Part shown: in pieces, positions 30,119-39,949 of the stretch
Layout: every line of letters begins with the position of its first letter
Numbering within the stretch: the stretch's first letter is position 1
NCBI GenBank assembly: GCA_034509735.1
Contig: JACGWO010000001.1
Span: forward strand, 31,437,966 to 31,501,965
Direction of reading: 5' to 3'
Source of the DNA: Sesamum alatum
Taxonomy: Eukaryota > Streptophyta > Magnoliopsida > Lamiales > Pedaliaceae
Length of the DNA stretch: 64,000 nucleotides
The notes under the pieces: generated by a model
What the model saw: the letters and a program-made list of their open reading frames with translations, nothing else
Databases searched by the model: none
What the model was told of the DNA's origin: nothing
Translations under genes and position numbers: made by a program

Positions 30119-32345
30119 CCGGTTCGGTGTATAGGCCTAGGGTTTATGTGCGTTTTAAGCATGAAACGTGTTTTGAGCATGTTTTAATTGAATCTTAATT
30201 TTCTTGATTATTAAAGCATGTTGTTTTATTGCTTTTAATTCGTGTGAAATTCTGAATATTGGTATTTTTCTGTTTTTCTTGGGAAACGGGGAAAATTTGA
30301 ACTAAAAACGAGAAACGCCACAGCCGGCCAGCCGGGAAGGCTGGCCGCGCACAGCCGAGCGCTGCCGGCAGGGCAGACGCGCGCAGGCAAGGGTAGCCTG
30401 CGCGCGCCCGCCCAGCCGGCCGCGCAGGGGCAGCGCGCGCGCAAGGGGCGCCTCCAGCCGCGCGCGCGGGCAGACGAGGGCGCCTCCAGCCGCGCGCGCC
30501 GCGCGCGCAAGGCTGTCGGGCGGAGAGCCCGCGCGCGGACGGCACCAGGCGCGCTGCCAGGCACGCGGCTGGCGACCAGCAGGCCGGCGCGCGCGAGGCA
30601 GAGGAGCCTGCGCGCGCGACGGCCTGCCGGAACACCAGGCCGCGCAGCGCGCTGCCGGCCAGGCGCGCGCGCACGCAGGCAAGGGGCCTGCGCGCGCGCG
30701 CCCGGCCAGGCAGTGCCTGCGCGCGCGCAAGGGCGGCAGGCTGGGCCTGCTGCCCTGCGCGCACGGCCTGCCGGCTGCTGCCGGTGGCGGCGGCCGGCGG
30801 CTGCTGCAGCTAGGGTTTTTGAAAACCCTAGCATTATTATTTTTTATTTATTATTTACTTTTCTGTTTTAATTTTGAATTAATTCTGAAAATTCGTTTTT
30901 TTGGGTTCAATTTTGCTTAAATTCCTAAAGACATTATTTTAGAAGTAAAATAAATTGGATTTGGAATCCCGGGGTTATTTTACTTAAAATAATGAGGAAA
31001 GGTTTTCCTAAAACGAGAAAAAAAATATTATTACCAATATTTGTGTTTTATTTTTTCACACGTTGCGCACATGATCATTTATTTCTGTTTTGGATTATTA
31101 TGATTGGAAATCATGAATTATTGGTATATTGTAATTATGTGACTGGATCATGTGATTATGTGTGTTGGATGGAAATGGATGATCACGAGCCCTAGACCGG
31201 ATGTATGGTTTAATTTTCTGTTGGGTCTGTGTGCCTCTTTAACTGCCTTCTCCTTCTCTCTTTCTAGTGCCTTGCAATAATAAGGCTTTCTACCTCCCTC
31301 CTTATGTACTCCCCCCGGGTTTTCGCTGGGATTTCTACTTTTTAATATGTAATGAGAGTAGACTAGGAGTGAGGTTTCCATTTTTTGTAATTGGTGGAGA
31401 AGAAGGAAGGACCACATGGAGAGCCCAGACCGGAGGTCCCTTGGCGTTTTCCATGAAGTGAAGAAAGAGAAAAAGAGACCAAGGCCCATCAGCATGATGA
31501 TTGGGTTTACTATTATTGTAATAGTATAGGACCAACCCTAGATTGACCATAGATCCACTGCGGGCTCAGTGGGTCGCATAGGATTTGGGCTCGTGATCAT
31601 CCAACAGGGGCGTGCTAGGCTTTAATTTTGCATGTGGTTATTATGATGGATGAATGGCTTTTATTTATCATATAACTGCTATGGATGGATTTTATTTATG
31701 CATTATGGATGAATGTATGGATATATTATGAGATCTCGGTCATTCACTACTCTCACATTGGTTGGACCAATGTTGAAATATTAGACCCTAGATAAAGTGG
31801 ACATGAACTCTAGGAGTTTGTCCATGCCTTCCAATCCATGGCACAGTGAGGAAGCTGTTTTAGGTCAATAGCGTGGTCTCACGAGTCGTGGCACGTTATT
31901 GTACTTAAAAGAAGCTGCATTGTGTCATGAACGAAAAATGGGCTGCTGTTACCTGTCTCACGAGTCGTGGGGGTACTAGTGGGTCCATGGCTCGGTCGAT
32001 TGGGTCGGGTCTAACGCCCAATTAGCATGATTCGCTTGGAGTCCTCGGGATCATGCAAAAGGGTGAGGCAACAATCTTGGGAATCTCGTGGAACGAGAAT
32101 GGTATGGAATACCTCCCACAGGATCTTTTTCATGCGAATCGTAAAAGCGGGGTATGGGAAAAATCGCTGTGGATCCCAAGCCCACTAGGAAAGGATTTCC
32201 CGAAAATCACGTTTGAGAGTACCGTGTTTTCGTATAAATAGTGGGAGGATTAAATGACTAAAGACCAAGCATTTAATTATTTCATCAAACCACCGTCTTT
32301 ATTTTCTGCTGATCGCGCGTTGTTTTTCTAAATGTAGATTTTAAA
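30119..32345 (+). other. E4 5' leader (about 2.2 kb)
   Basis: The best-preserved family A leader: GC island 30317-30808, telobox palindrome 30809-30832, inverted-repeat arms GGATGATCACGAGCC (31177-31191) and GGCTCGTGATCATCC (31588-31602), hairpin TACTATTA/TAATAGTA (31508-31526), hairpin CCACTG/CAGTGG (31555-31572) and palindromes CACGAGTCGTG (31880-31890 and 31959-31969). Several elements recur in family B. Its length and structure imply translation of gag far from the cap. Confidence 0.75.
30317..30808. repeat. GC-rich island in the E4 leader
   Basis: About 490 bp of GCGCGC-rich sequence with repeated hairpin-forming units (for example GCAGGC-AAGG-GGCCTGC followed by GCGCGC). Its 3' border is the telobox palindrome. 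Confidence 0.85.
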
Positions 32346-33339
32346 ATGTCTAAGAACCCACTATCAACCATTCTTGAGACAAACAAATTCAATGGAACAA
32401 ATTACAACGACTGGTTGCGCAATCTCAGGATAGTCCTAGATTACGAGAACCAAGGCTACGTCATGGACGAGCCTCTCCCCAGGACCTTACCGGAAGGATC
32501 CACGCTAGAAGAACGTGAGACGTTCGAGACTTGGCATAAGGATAACCGGAAGGTCCGTAGCATCATACTTGCTTCGATGACCAATGAGATTCAGAAGCAA
32601 TATGAAAGGCTAGACGATGTCCCCTCCATTATGGCTCGCCTTAAGGATTGCTATGCAGTCCCGGACCGGCATACTAGGTATGTCGCGACCAAGGCGTTCT
32701 TTGGAACTAAAATGACAGAAGGATCCTCTGTACAAGAGCATGGGGTTAAAATGCTTACCCTAGTGGAAAAGCTCGAGGACCTAAAGGCAGGTCTCGATAA
32801 TGAAACGTACATAGATGTGATCCTTCAGTCACTCCCACCCTCCTTCGATCAATTTATCGTCAACTATAAACATGAATACACTTAAGAAGGGCATTCATGA
32901 GTTTGATCAATATGTTGGTGCAATACGAGGCAACGACTAAGAAGTCCATGCCTTCGGTATTGTTTGGAGGTGCTTCAACTTCCAAGACGAAAGGCAAGGG
33001 TGCCGGACGTTGGAAAAAGAAGAAGGGGAAGGGAAAAGCCGTCATAGCAGCTACGAACACTCAGAGTGTTCCCATTGCCAAAGAGGGGAAAGGCAAAGGA
33101 AAGGGAAAGGTTGTCTCCAAGCAACAGTCAAAGGCATATGACATATGTATCAACTGCCGTGAGAAAGGGCATTGGAAGAGAGAGTGCCCCAAACTCTTCT
33201 CAAACCAAGGTATATATGTGATTTGAGGTTAATATGGTCACTAATTCTGCCTCTTGGGTATTGGATACCGGCTGTGGAGCTCACATTTGCAATGATTTGC
33301 AGGTGCTGAAAAGAAAGCAGAAAACTAAGTAGCGGGGAC

Positions 33340-34296
33340 ATGATCCTGAAGCTCGGAAATGGCAAGGCCATCTCGGCAGAAGCAGTAGGATCCGCCACTT
33401 TAGTAATTAGTGATACCATTAGCATAGAATTAGAGCAGGTTTATTTTGTACCTAGTATGATTAAGAACATCATTTCCATTCCATTGTTGGACAATAGTGG
33501 TTATGAGTTCAGAATCAATAAAAATTGCTTTTATTTGATGAGGTGTGGAATTGCTCATCTACTTGGTACATTGCACAACGGGCTCTATATCTTGCAACAA
33601 ACGAATTTCGTTCTTAACGCTCAACACAAACGGAAATTAGATAATAACGGGAACGCACGTCTGTGGCACGCTAGGCTAGGTCACATATCCCAAGATAGGA
33701 TGAAAAGGTTGGTAGACTCAAAGAACTTAGAGGTTGGGGACTTGAGTGATCTACCAACTTGTGAGTCTTGTCTAAGAGGGAAAATGACCAAAAAGCCCTT
33801 TGTAGGACAAAGCAGGCTTGCCACAGGTCTGTTGGACTTGGTCCATACAGACGTATGTGGACCACTAAGGACGCAGGCCCGAGGTGGGTTCTCCTACTTC
33901 ATAACCTTCACCGATGATCATTCACGGTACGGTTATGTTTACCTGATGAGGTACAAGTCTGAAGCTCTTGAGAGGTTTAAAGAATTCAGGCTTGAAGTGG
34001 AGAACCAGACCAACTGCAAAATTAAAGTCCTACGGTCAGACCGAGGCGGTGAATACCTTAGTGCCGAATTCCTAGATTATCTAAAAGAAAATGGTATAAT
34101 ATCAGAATGGACACCTCCCGGAACACCACAATTAAATGGCGTCTCTGAAAGGAGGAACCGAACCCTGTTGGACATGGTTCGGTCCATGATGAGTTTTACC
34201 AAAATTGCCCTTATCGTTTTGGGGTTATGCATTAGAAACGGCAGCCAAGTTGTTGAATTTGGCGCCTACCAGTGCATTGACCCAAACGCCATATGA
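33340..34296 (+). pseudogene. E4 protease tail, pre-integrase and integrase core
   Basis: 318-residue open frame from MILKLGNGKAISAEAVGSAT through the pre-integrase zinc-binding part (LWHARLGHISQDRMKRL, LPTCESCLRGKMTKKP) to the integrase core (HTDVCGP, ITFTDDHSRYGY, SDRGGEYLS, NGVSERRNRTLLDMVRSMM). It leaves the correct frame at about 34205 through a 1-nt indel next to ACCAAAATTGCC; the overlapping frame 34205-35035 carries on with FWGYALETAAKLLNLAPTSA and the linker. Confidence 0.85.
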
Positions 34297-34923
34297 GATA
34301 TGGCACGGCAAGCCTTCGTCCTACAACTACTTGAAAGTGTGGGGTAGCCCCGCATACGTCAAGAGGTTAGTGGGAGATAAGCTAGAATCTAGGTCTAGCC
34401 TATGCAGGTTCGTTGGATACCCTAAAGAAACTGCGGGTTATTACTTTTATGACCCTTTGGAACAAAAGGTATTTGTTTCAAGGAATGCAGTATTCTTGGA
34501 GCAAGGCTTCACAGAGGATATCCAACCTGATGAGCTGATCCTTGAGGAATCAAGTGATGGAACTCAGCCATCAGAAATAGCCGCGGAAACCTCACCAAGA
34601 GGATTCAGGATTAATGAACGGAGGACTGACCAACCTAGAGAAGTCCAACATGCTAGGCATGAAGGACAACCTCAAGAAAGGCCAGTCCCGGTCCCTGAAC
34701 CGCCGGCTCCGATACAGTCAGCGCCCACAGTCACCACTGACGTTCCCGTCCTCCGTAGGTCCACTAGAGAAACCAGACCTCCAGTGAGATATGGGTTTCT
34801 AGGTGCGACCGATCTTCTGGATAACGATCCTAAGACATACGGGGAAGCGATGTCTGACATCGACTCCGGGAAATGGCTTGAGGCCATGAAGACCGAAATG
34901 GACTCCATGAGCGAGAACCAAGT

Positions 34924-36102
34924 TTGGAGACTCGTAGATCCACCGAAAGTGTTAAGCCAGTGGGCTGTAAGTGGGTCTACAAGCGCAAACTCGGCGTTGA
35001 TGGAGAAGTCACAACCTTTAAGGCTAGGCTTGTAGCTAAGGGATACACTCAACGACCCGGGGTCGATTTTGAGGATACCTACTCGCCAGTAGCCATGGCT
35101 AAGTCCATTCGGATCCTGCTTGCCATAGCAGCATGGTATGACTATGAAATATGGCAGATGGACGTGAAAACGGCCTTCCTCAACGGTTTCGTTGAAGAAG
35201 AGATCTATATGGATCAGCCGGAGGGTTTCACGGTCACTGGAGAAGAACAGAAGGTCTGTCGTCTCCAGAAGTCCATCTATGGCCTCAAACAAGCATCCCG
35301 AAGTTGGAACATTCGATTTGATGAAGTAATACGGGGATATGACTTCATCAAAAACGAATCCGACCCTTGTGTATACAAGAAGGTCAGTGGGAGCTCTATA
35401 GTGTTCCTAGTGCTTTACGTGGATGACATTCTGCTCATTGGTAATGACGTCAGAATGTTAGGAAACACAAAAGCATGGTTGTCAACCAAGTTTTCCATGA
35501 AAGACTTGGGTGAAGCCTCCTACATCCTAGGCATCCAGATTGTCAGGGACAGATCTAAAAGGATGTTAGGGCTCACCCAAAACTCGTATATGGAGAAAGT
35601 CCTAAAGAGATATCGAATGGACAACTCCAAACGAGGATTCCTTCCAATAAGGCATGGGATCAAGTTATCCAAGAAGCAGTCCCCGCAGACTGATGAGGAA
35701 CTTGAAAAGATGAAAGTCATCCCCTATGCTTCTGCCGTAGGTAGCATCCAATATGCGGTCCATTGCACCAGGCCTGACATTGCATACGCTTTGAGCGTGA
35801 CAAGCAGATATCAGTCCTGTGCAGGAGAGGCACATTGGAATGCCGTTAAGGGCATCCTTAAGTACCTTAGGAGGACTAAGGAAATGTTCTTGGTCTATGG
35901 CAATGGAGAACTTGTTCTGGAAGGCTTTAGCGACGCTAGCTTCCAGTCTGATGACGATGATACCAAGTCTCAATCGGGATATGTATTCAAACTCAACGGA
36001 GGAGTAGTGGCTTGGAAAAGTTCCAAGCAAGCAACCACTGCTGACTCCACCACTGAGGCTGAATACATAGCAGCTTCAGAAGCTGCTAAGGAAGCGGTTT
36101 AG
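34924..36102 (+). pseudogene. E4 reverse transcriptase / RNase H, longest open frame
   Basis: 392 residues, the longest well-preserved Pol frame in the window. After about 10 out-of-frame residues it reads [54 protein letters not shown], the catalytic [26 protein letters not shown] and the RNase H start [16 protein letters not shown]. It ends at TAG replacing the Trp codon of AVW; the last 100 residues (36103-36402) follow in the same frame. A single nonsense change thus separates RNase H from its C-terminal part. Confidence 0.88.
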
Positions 36103-36403
36103 ATGAGAAACTACATCCAACAGTTGGGTGTGGTGCCTAGCATCGCCGAGCCCGTTGTCATCTTCTGTGATAACAACGGTGCAATAGCGCAAGCAAAGGA
36201 ACTGAGATCTCATCATCGTTCCAAACACATTCTTAGACGCTACCATCTTCTTAGAGAAATGGTAGGAAGAGGTGACGTTCGGATGGACCGAGTCAACTCA
36301 GCAGACAACACAGCAGACCCGCTGACAAAGCCTATGTCGCAGAGTGCTCATACGCAACATCTTGAGAAGATGGGGATTAGGCATATGGGTGATTGGCTTT
36401 AAA

Positions 36404-36418
36404 GGTCAAGTGGGAGAT
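36404..36418 (+). promoter_or_regulatory. Polypurine tract of E4
   Basis: GGTCAAGTGGGAGAT directly before LTR L5 and 1 bp after the polyprotein stop codon (36400-36402). Confidence 0.8.
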
Positions 36419-38394
36419 TGTTAGAATAGGTGACCATGTAAGCCAATTTTGGCGGGTATATGTAACCTATATCTAGACAATTATGAGTGTTTGATAAACC
36501 ATTGATGAATAAAGAAGTGAATTTCATTTGGCATTACTTTGTTTGTGTTCACTTTTCTATATCTGTTCACTATGCAAACAAAGCCCACGGACTGAGAATT
36601 AATTTCGGGGACTGGGACTACGCTTGGAGGTAGGTCCATGGAATCAGTCTTCCCGAATCAGTCCGGAAATCTCCAAGTCAAGGAATCCCGAAAATGGGTA
36701 CCGGGATTCCATTTGAGACTTGCACTAAGCACCTGCTGTCGTGTTTCATCGACGGGTGACGAGGGTTGTCTAAGCAGTGTTAGTGGGTTAGCATGCGAGG
36801 ATGCAGCTGACTGAGGTGACTCGCGGGAACCGTCTTACGGAGGACCTTGAGTATGGTCAGCAAGGTATGACGTGTATTCCCGGTTCCAACGGTACAGGTC
36901 AAGTCCTTTGACTTGAGGAATTGCTGAGTTTACCTGTACATCAGGGCTGTATCTTAGATATGGTGAGAGATTGCCAGAATTCTCTTTGGTAGTCATAAGC
37001 CATGTCTAATGCAGTTCTGGTGTGCAAAGTGACAGTAGTTTCCAAGAAAGGATCTGTCTCCTGTCAATAGGTTTTGGCAGTTGAGTCTCATGTATACTCT
37101 AGGTCTTGTCCCTAAAACTGTGGCCACAGTGACTGAACAGAAGGGAAGGATTCCCTTGCGGCGTTTAGTGAGGACAGACCGACACTTAGGTCCAAAATGG
37201 GTACCTGCATTTTCCGTGCCCTAGACTCTAAGTGATGAGACCGAAGACAGAAGGACAAGTGTACTGTTAGAGCCTAAATGTTCATCCCTGAATATTTCAC
37301 CTAGTCTCTAGTGCCATGGACCGTTGCTAGATGGCCACCCATGGTAACGGAAGGATTCTAGGAATCCGACCAAGTCTAGCTGAAAGGTGAACCTAAAGAG
37401 TCATACACTATCCACACACATTTAGATATTTAATTAAGAATTAAATATTGGAGTGAAGGAATGATTAAATTGGATTTAATCGGGTCCTTTATTTTTCTTG
37501 GAGAAATAATTCCTTCTATTAGATATAAGGAATTAAATTGATAAATTAGATTTATCAAAGGGATTTATTTAATGGGCTTAAATAATATTTATATTTATTT
37601 TAGCCTCTTGGAAATATTTAAATAGGTTTTAAATATTCCATTAAATTAAATTAAATCAACGGTTGAGATCAATGGGAGAGATGGATGGCTAGGATTGTTT
37701 TGACTAGGTCAAAACACTACTTTGACTAGGACTTTGACTAGGTCAAAATCCTAGTCAAATTAGAGTTCTTAAAAGAAGGAGTTTAAAGAGGATTAAACTC
37801 CTCTTCTATATAAACCCCTAGCATCCTACAACTTGAAAGATGATGAAATTCCAACACACACAACACACACACACACTCGGCTCTCTCTCCCTCCATCTCG
37901 TCCGCCCTCTCTCTCTCTCACACTCCAAGAAATAATTTTTTTTGTTCTCTTGTTCTTGGATCATTAGAACTTGATGAATCAATACCGTTAATTCATAACG
38001 TGTTGTTGATTCATCCACTCCAACATATTAACTTGTTCGTTGCTAGCACGACGTGCAAGATACGTGGGTGGATCGTGTATCACGATTTGGAGGGTCTCAA
38101 GAACGAGATCTTGGTGCAAAACGGGGAACAACGCGTGTAGCCGTTGAAGACGAAAACGACAACGGGTAGGTCTCGTTTATTGTTTTTCGTCCCTTTTAAT
38201 CTTCTACCCTATGGCCTCCATGATTCTTTTATGTGATTTATTCATGAGATACACCGAACACCCGGGAAATTTCAAAGGCACACCCTTTGAAACGTGTTTT
38301 AATTCAAAAGCATGTTTAAATTCCGCATTTATTTTTTAATTATACCGCGCTTCCGCATTCGCGCTTTTCCCGGGACGATCCACAATTCCTTTCA
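36419..38394 (+). repeat. Family A2 LTR (L5), 3' LTR of E4
   Basis: Complete LTR, 1976 bp, TGTTAGAATAGG...ATTCCTTTCA. The U5 hairpin TTTCAAAGG / CACAC / CCTTTGAAA is at 38270-38292. A pyrimidine-rich stretch follows the TATA box (about 37870-37920). Best reference copy for A2. Confidence 0.92.
37698..37814 (+). promoter_or_regulatory. LTR L5 U3 promoter: W-box palindrome cluster and TATA box
   Basis: The perfect palindrome TTTTGAC-TAG-GTCAAAA at 37698-37714 starts a cluster of six W-box cores ending at 37758; TATATAAA follows at 37807-37814, giving a start site at about 37840 if spacing is typical. Confidence 0.6.
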
Positions 38395-38405
38395 CTATTC
38401 TAACA
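38395..38405 (-). repeat. 11-bp remnant of a minus-strand LTR end
   Basis: CTATTCTAACA is exactly the terminal 11 bp of a reverse-complement family A LTR, between the E4 3' LTR and an RNase H fragment. It suggests that E4 inserted close to the end of an older A1 LTR. Confidence 0.55.
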
Positions 38406-39949
38406 ATAGCGCCGTTGTTATCACAGAAGATGACAACAGGCTCGGCGATGGTAGGCACCACACCCAACTCTTGGATGTAGTTTCTCAACCAAACCACTTC
38501 CTTAGCAGCTTCTGAAGCTCCTATGTATTCAACCTCTGTGGTGGAGTCAGCAATGGTTGCTTGCTTGGAACTTTTCCAAGCTACTACTCTTCCATTGAGT
38601 TTGAATACGTACCCCGATTGAGACTTGGCATCATCGTCATCAGACTGGAAGCTAGCGTCGCTAAAGCCTTCCAGAATTAGTTCTCCATTGCCATAGACTA
38701 GGAACATTTCCTTAGTCCTCCTTAGGTACTTAAGGATGCCCTTAACAACATTCCAATGTGCCTCTCCTGCGCAGGACTGATATCTGCTTGTCACGCCCAA
38801 AGCGTACGCAATGTCAGTCCTAGTGTAGTGGACCGCATATTGTATGCTACCTACGGCAGAAGCATAGGGGATGACCTTCATCCTTTCAAGTTCCTCATCA
38901 GTCTGTGGGGACTGTTTCTTGGATAACTTGATCCCATGCCTCATTGGAAGGAATCCTCGTTTGGAGTTGTCCATTCGATATCTCTTTAGGACTTTCTCCA
39001 TATACGAGTTTTGGGTGAGTCCTAACATCCTTTTAGATCTGTCCCTAACAATCTGGATGCCTAGGATGTAGGAGGCTACACCCAAGTCCTTCATGGAAAA
39101 CTGGGTTGACAACCATGCTTTTGTGTTTCCTAACATTCTAACGTCATTACCAATGAGCAGAATGTCATCCACATAAAGCACTAGGAAAACTATTGAGCTC
39201 CCACCGACCTTCTTGTATACACAAGGGTCGGATTCGTTTTTTATGAAGTCATAACCCCGTATTACTTCATCAAAGCGAATGTTCCAACTTCGGGAGGCTT
39301 GTTCCTCCGGCTGATCCATATAGATCTCTTCTTCAACGAAACCGTTGAGGAAGGCTGTTTTCACGTCCATCTGCCATATCTCATAGTCATACCATGCTGC
39401 TCTGGTGAGCAGGATCCGAATGGACTTAGCCATGGCTACTGGCGAGTAGGTATCCTGAAAATCGAACCCGGGTCGTTGAGTGTATCCCTTAGCTACAAGC
39501 CTAGCCTTAAAGGCTGTGACTTCTCTATCAATGCCAAGTTTGCGCTTGTAGACCGACTTACAGCCGACTGGCTTAACACCTTTCGGTGGATCTACAAGAC
39601 TCCAGACTTGGTTCTCTCGCTCATGGAGTCCATTTCAGCTTTCATGGCCTCAAGCCATTTCCCCGAGTCGATGTCAGACATCGCTTCTCCATAAGTCTTA
39701 GGATCGTTATCCAAAAGATCGGTCGCACCTAGAAAGCCATATCTCACTGGAGGTCTGGACTCTCTAGTGGACCTACGGAGACCGGGAACGTTAGTGGTGA
39801 CTGTGGGTGCTGACTGTATCGGAGCCGGTGGTTCAGGAACCGGGACTGGCTGTTCCTGAGGCTGTCCTTCATGCCTAGCATGTTGGACTTCTCGAGGTTG
39901 GTCAGTCCTCCGACTGTCTGTCCTGAATCCTCTAAGTGAGGGCTCTACA
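38406..39949 (-). pseudogene. E5 A1-type linker, RT and RNase H fragment
   Basis: The linker (EPSLRGFRTDSRRTDQPREV, 39954-39592) is followed by RT with [11 protein letters not shown] and by RNase H. A 365-residue open frame (39433-38336) runs from RT to the break at about 38406 and then into unrelated LTR sequence. Within it 17 or so residues between DQPE and QASRSWN are deleted in frame, removing the [13 protein letters not shown] block. Private changes TEVEYIGAS, EVVWLRN and RTDIAYALGV are shared with the right half of E7 (59585-60648), so the two are close relatives in opposite orientation. RNase H ends abruptly at NNGAI. Confidence 0.85.

Larger units (their letters stand above)
32346..36402 (+). 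pseudogene. E4 gag-pol polyprotein (frameshifts and one nonsense codon)
   Basis: Full-length family A2 polyprotein. Gag starts at ATG 32346 (MSKNPLSTILETNKFNGTNY). A zinc knuckle CINCREKGHWKREC lies at about 33145-33187, the protease DTG at about 33264-33272, integrase HARLGH/CESC then D,D,E core at 33660-34190, the linker at 34500-34780, RT with [11 protein letters not shown] at 35416-35448, and RNase H with TEAEYIAAS and ADPLTKP. It is broken at about 32870 (frameshift with HEYT stop), 33225, 33313 (extra A), 34205, 34950 (missing G) and 36100 (TGG to TAG). The five or six lesions leave every catalytic motif readable; the element encodes no complete polyprotein. Confidence 0.88.
28271..38394 (+). 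mobile_element. E4: family A2 copia element, nearly complete
   Basis: 5' LTR lacking its first 144 bp (28271-30105), PBS 30107-30118, leader, gag-pol pseudogene 32346-36402, polypurine tract 36404-36418 and a complete 3' LTR 36419-38394. The two LTRs are very similar by eye. It lies head-to-head with E3, and its 3' end abuts an 11-bp remnant of a minus-strand A1 LTR. The candidate right target-site duplication is CTATT; the left one is lost. Confidence 0.9.

Noticed and set aside
31177..31602. Leader inverted repeat as the ends of an inserted DNA transposon
   Set aside because: Both arms and the sequence between them are present at the same place in all family A and B leaders, with no empty site or target duplication.
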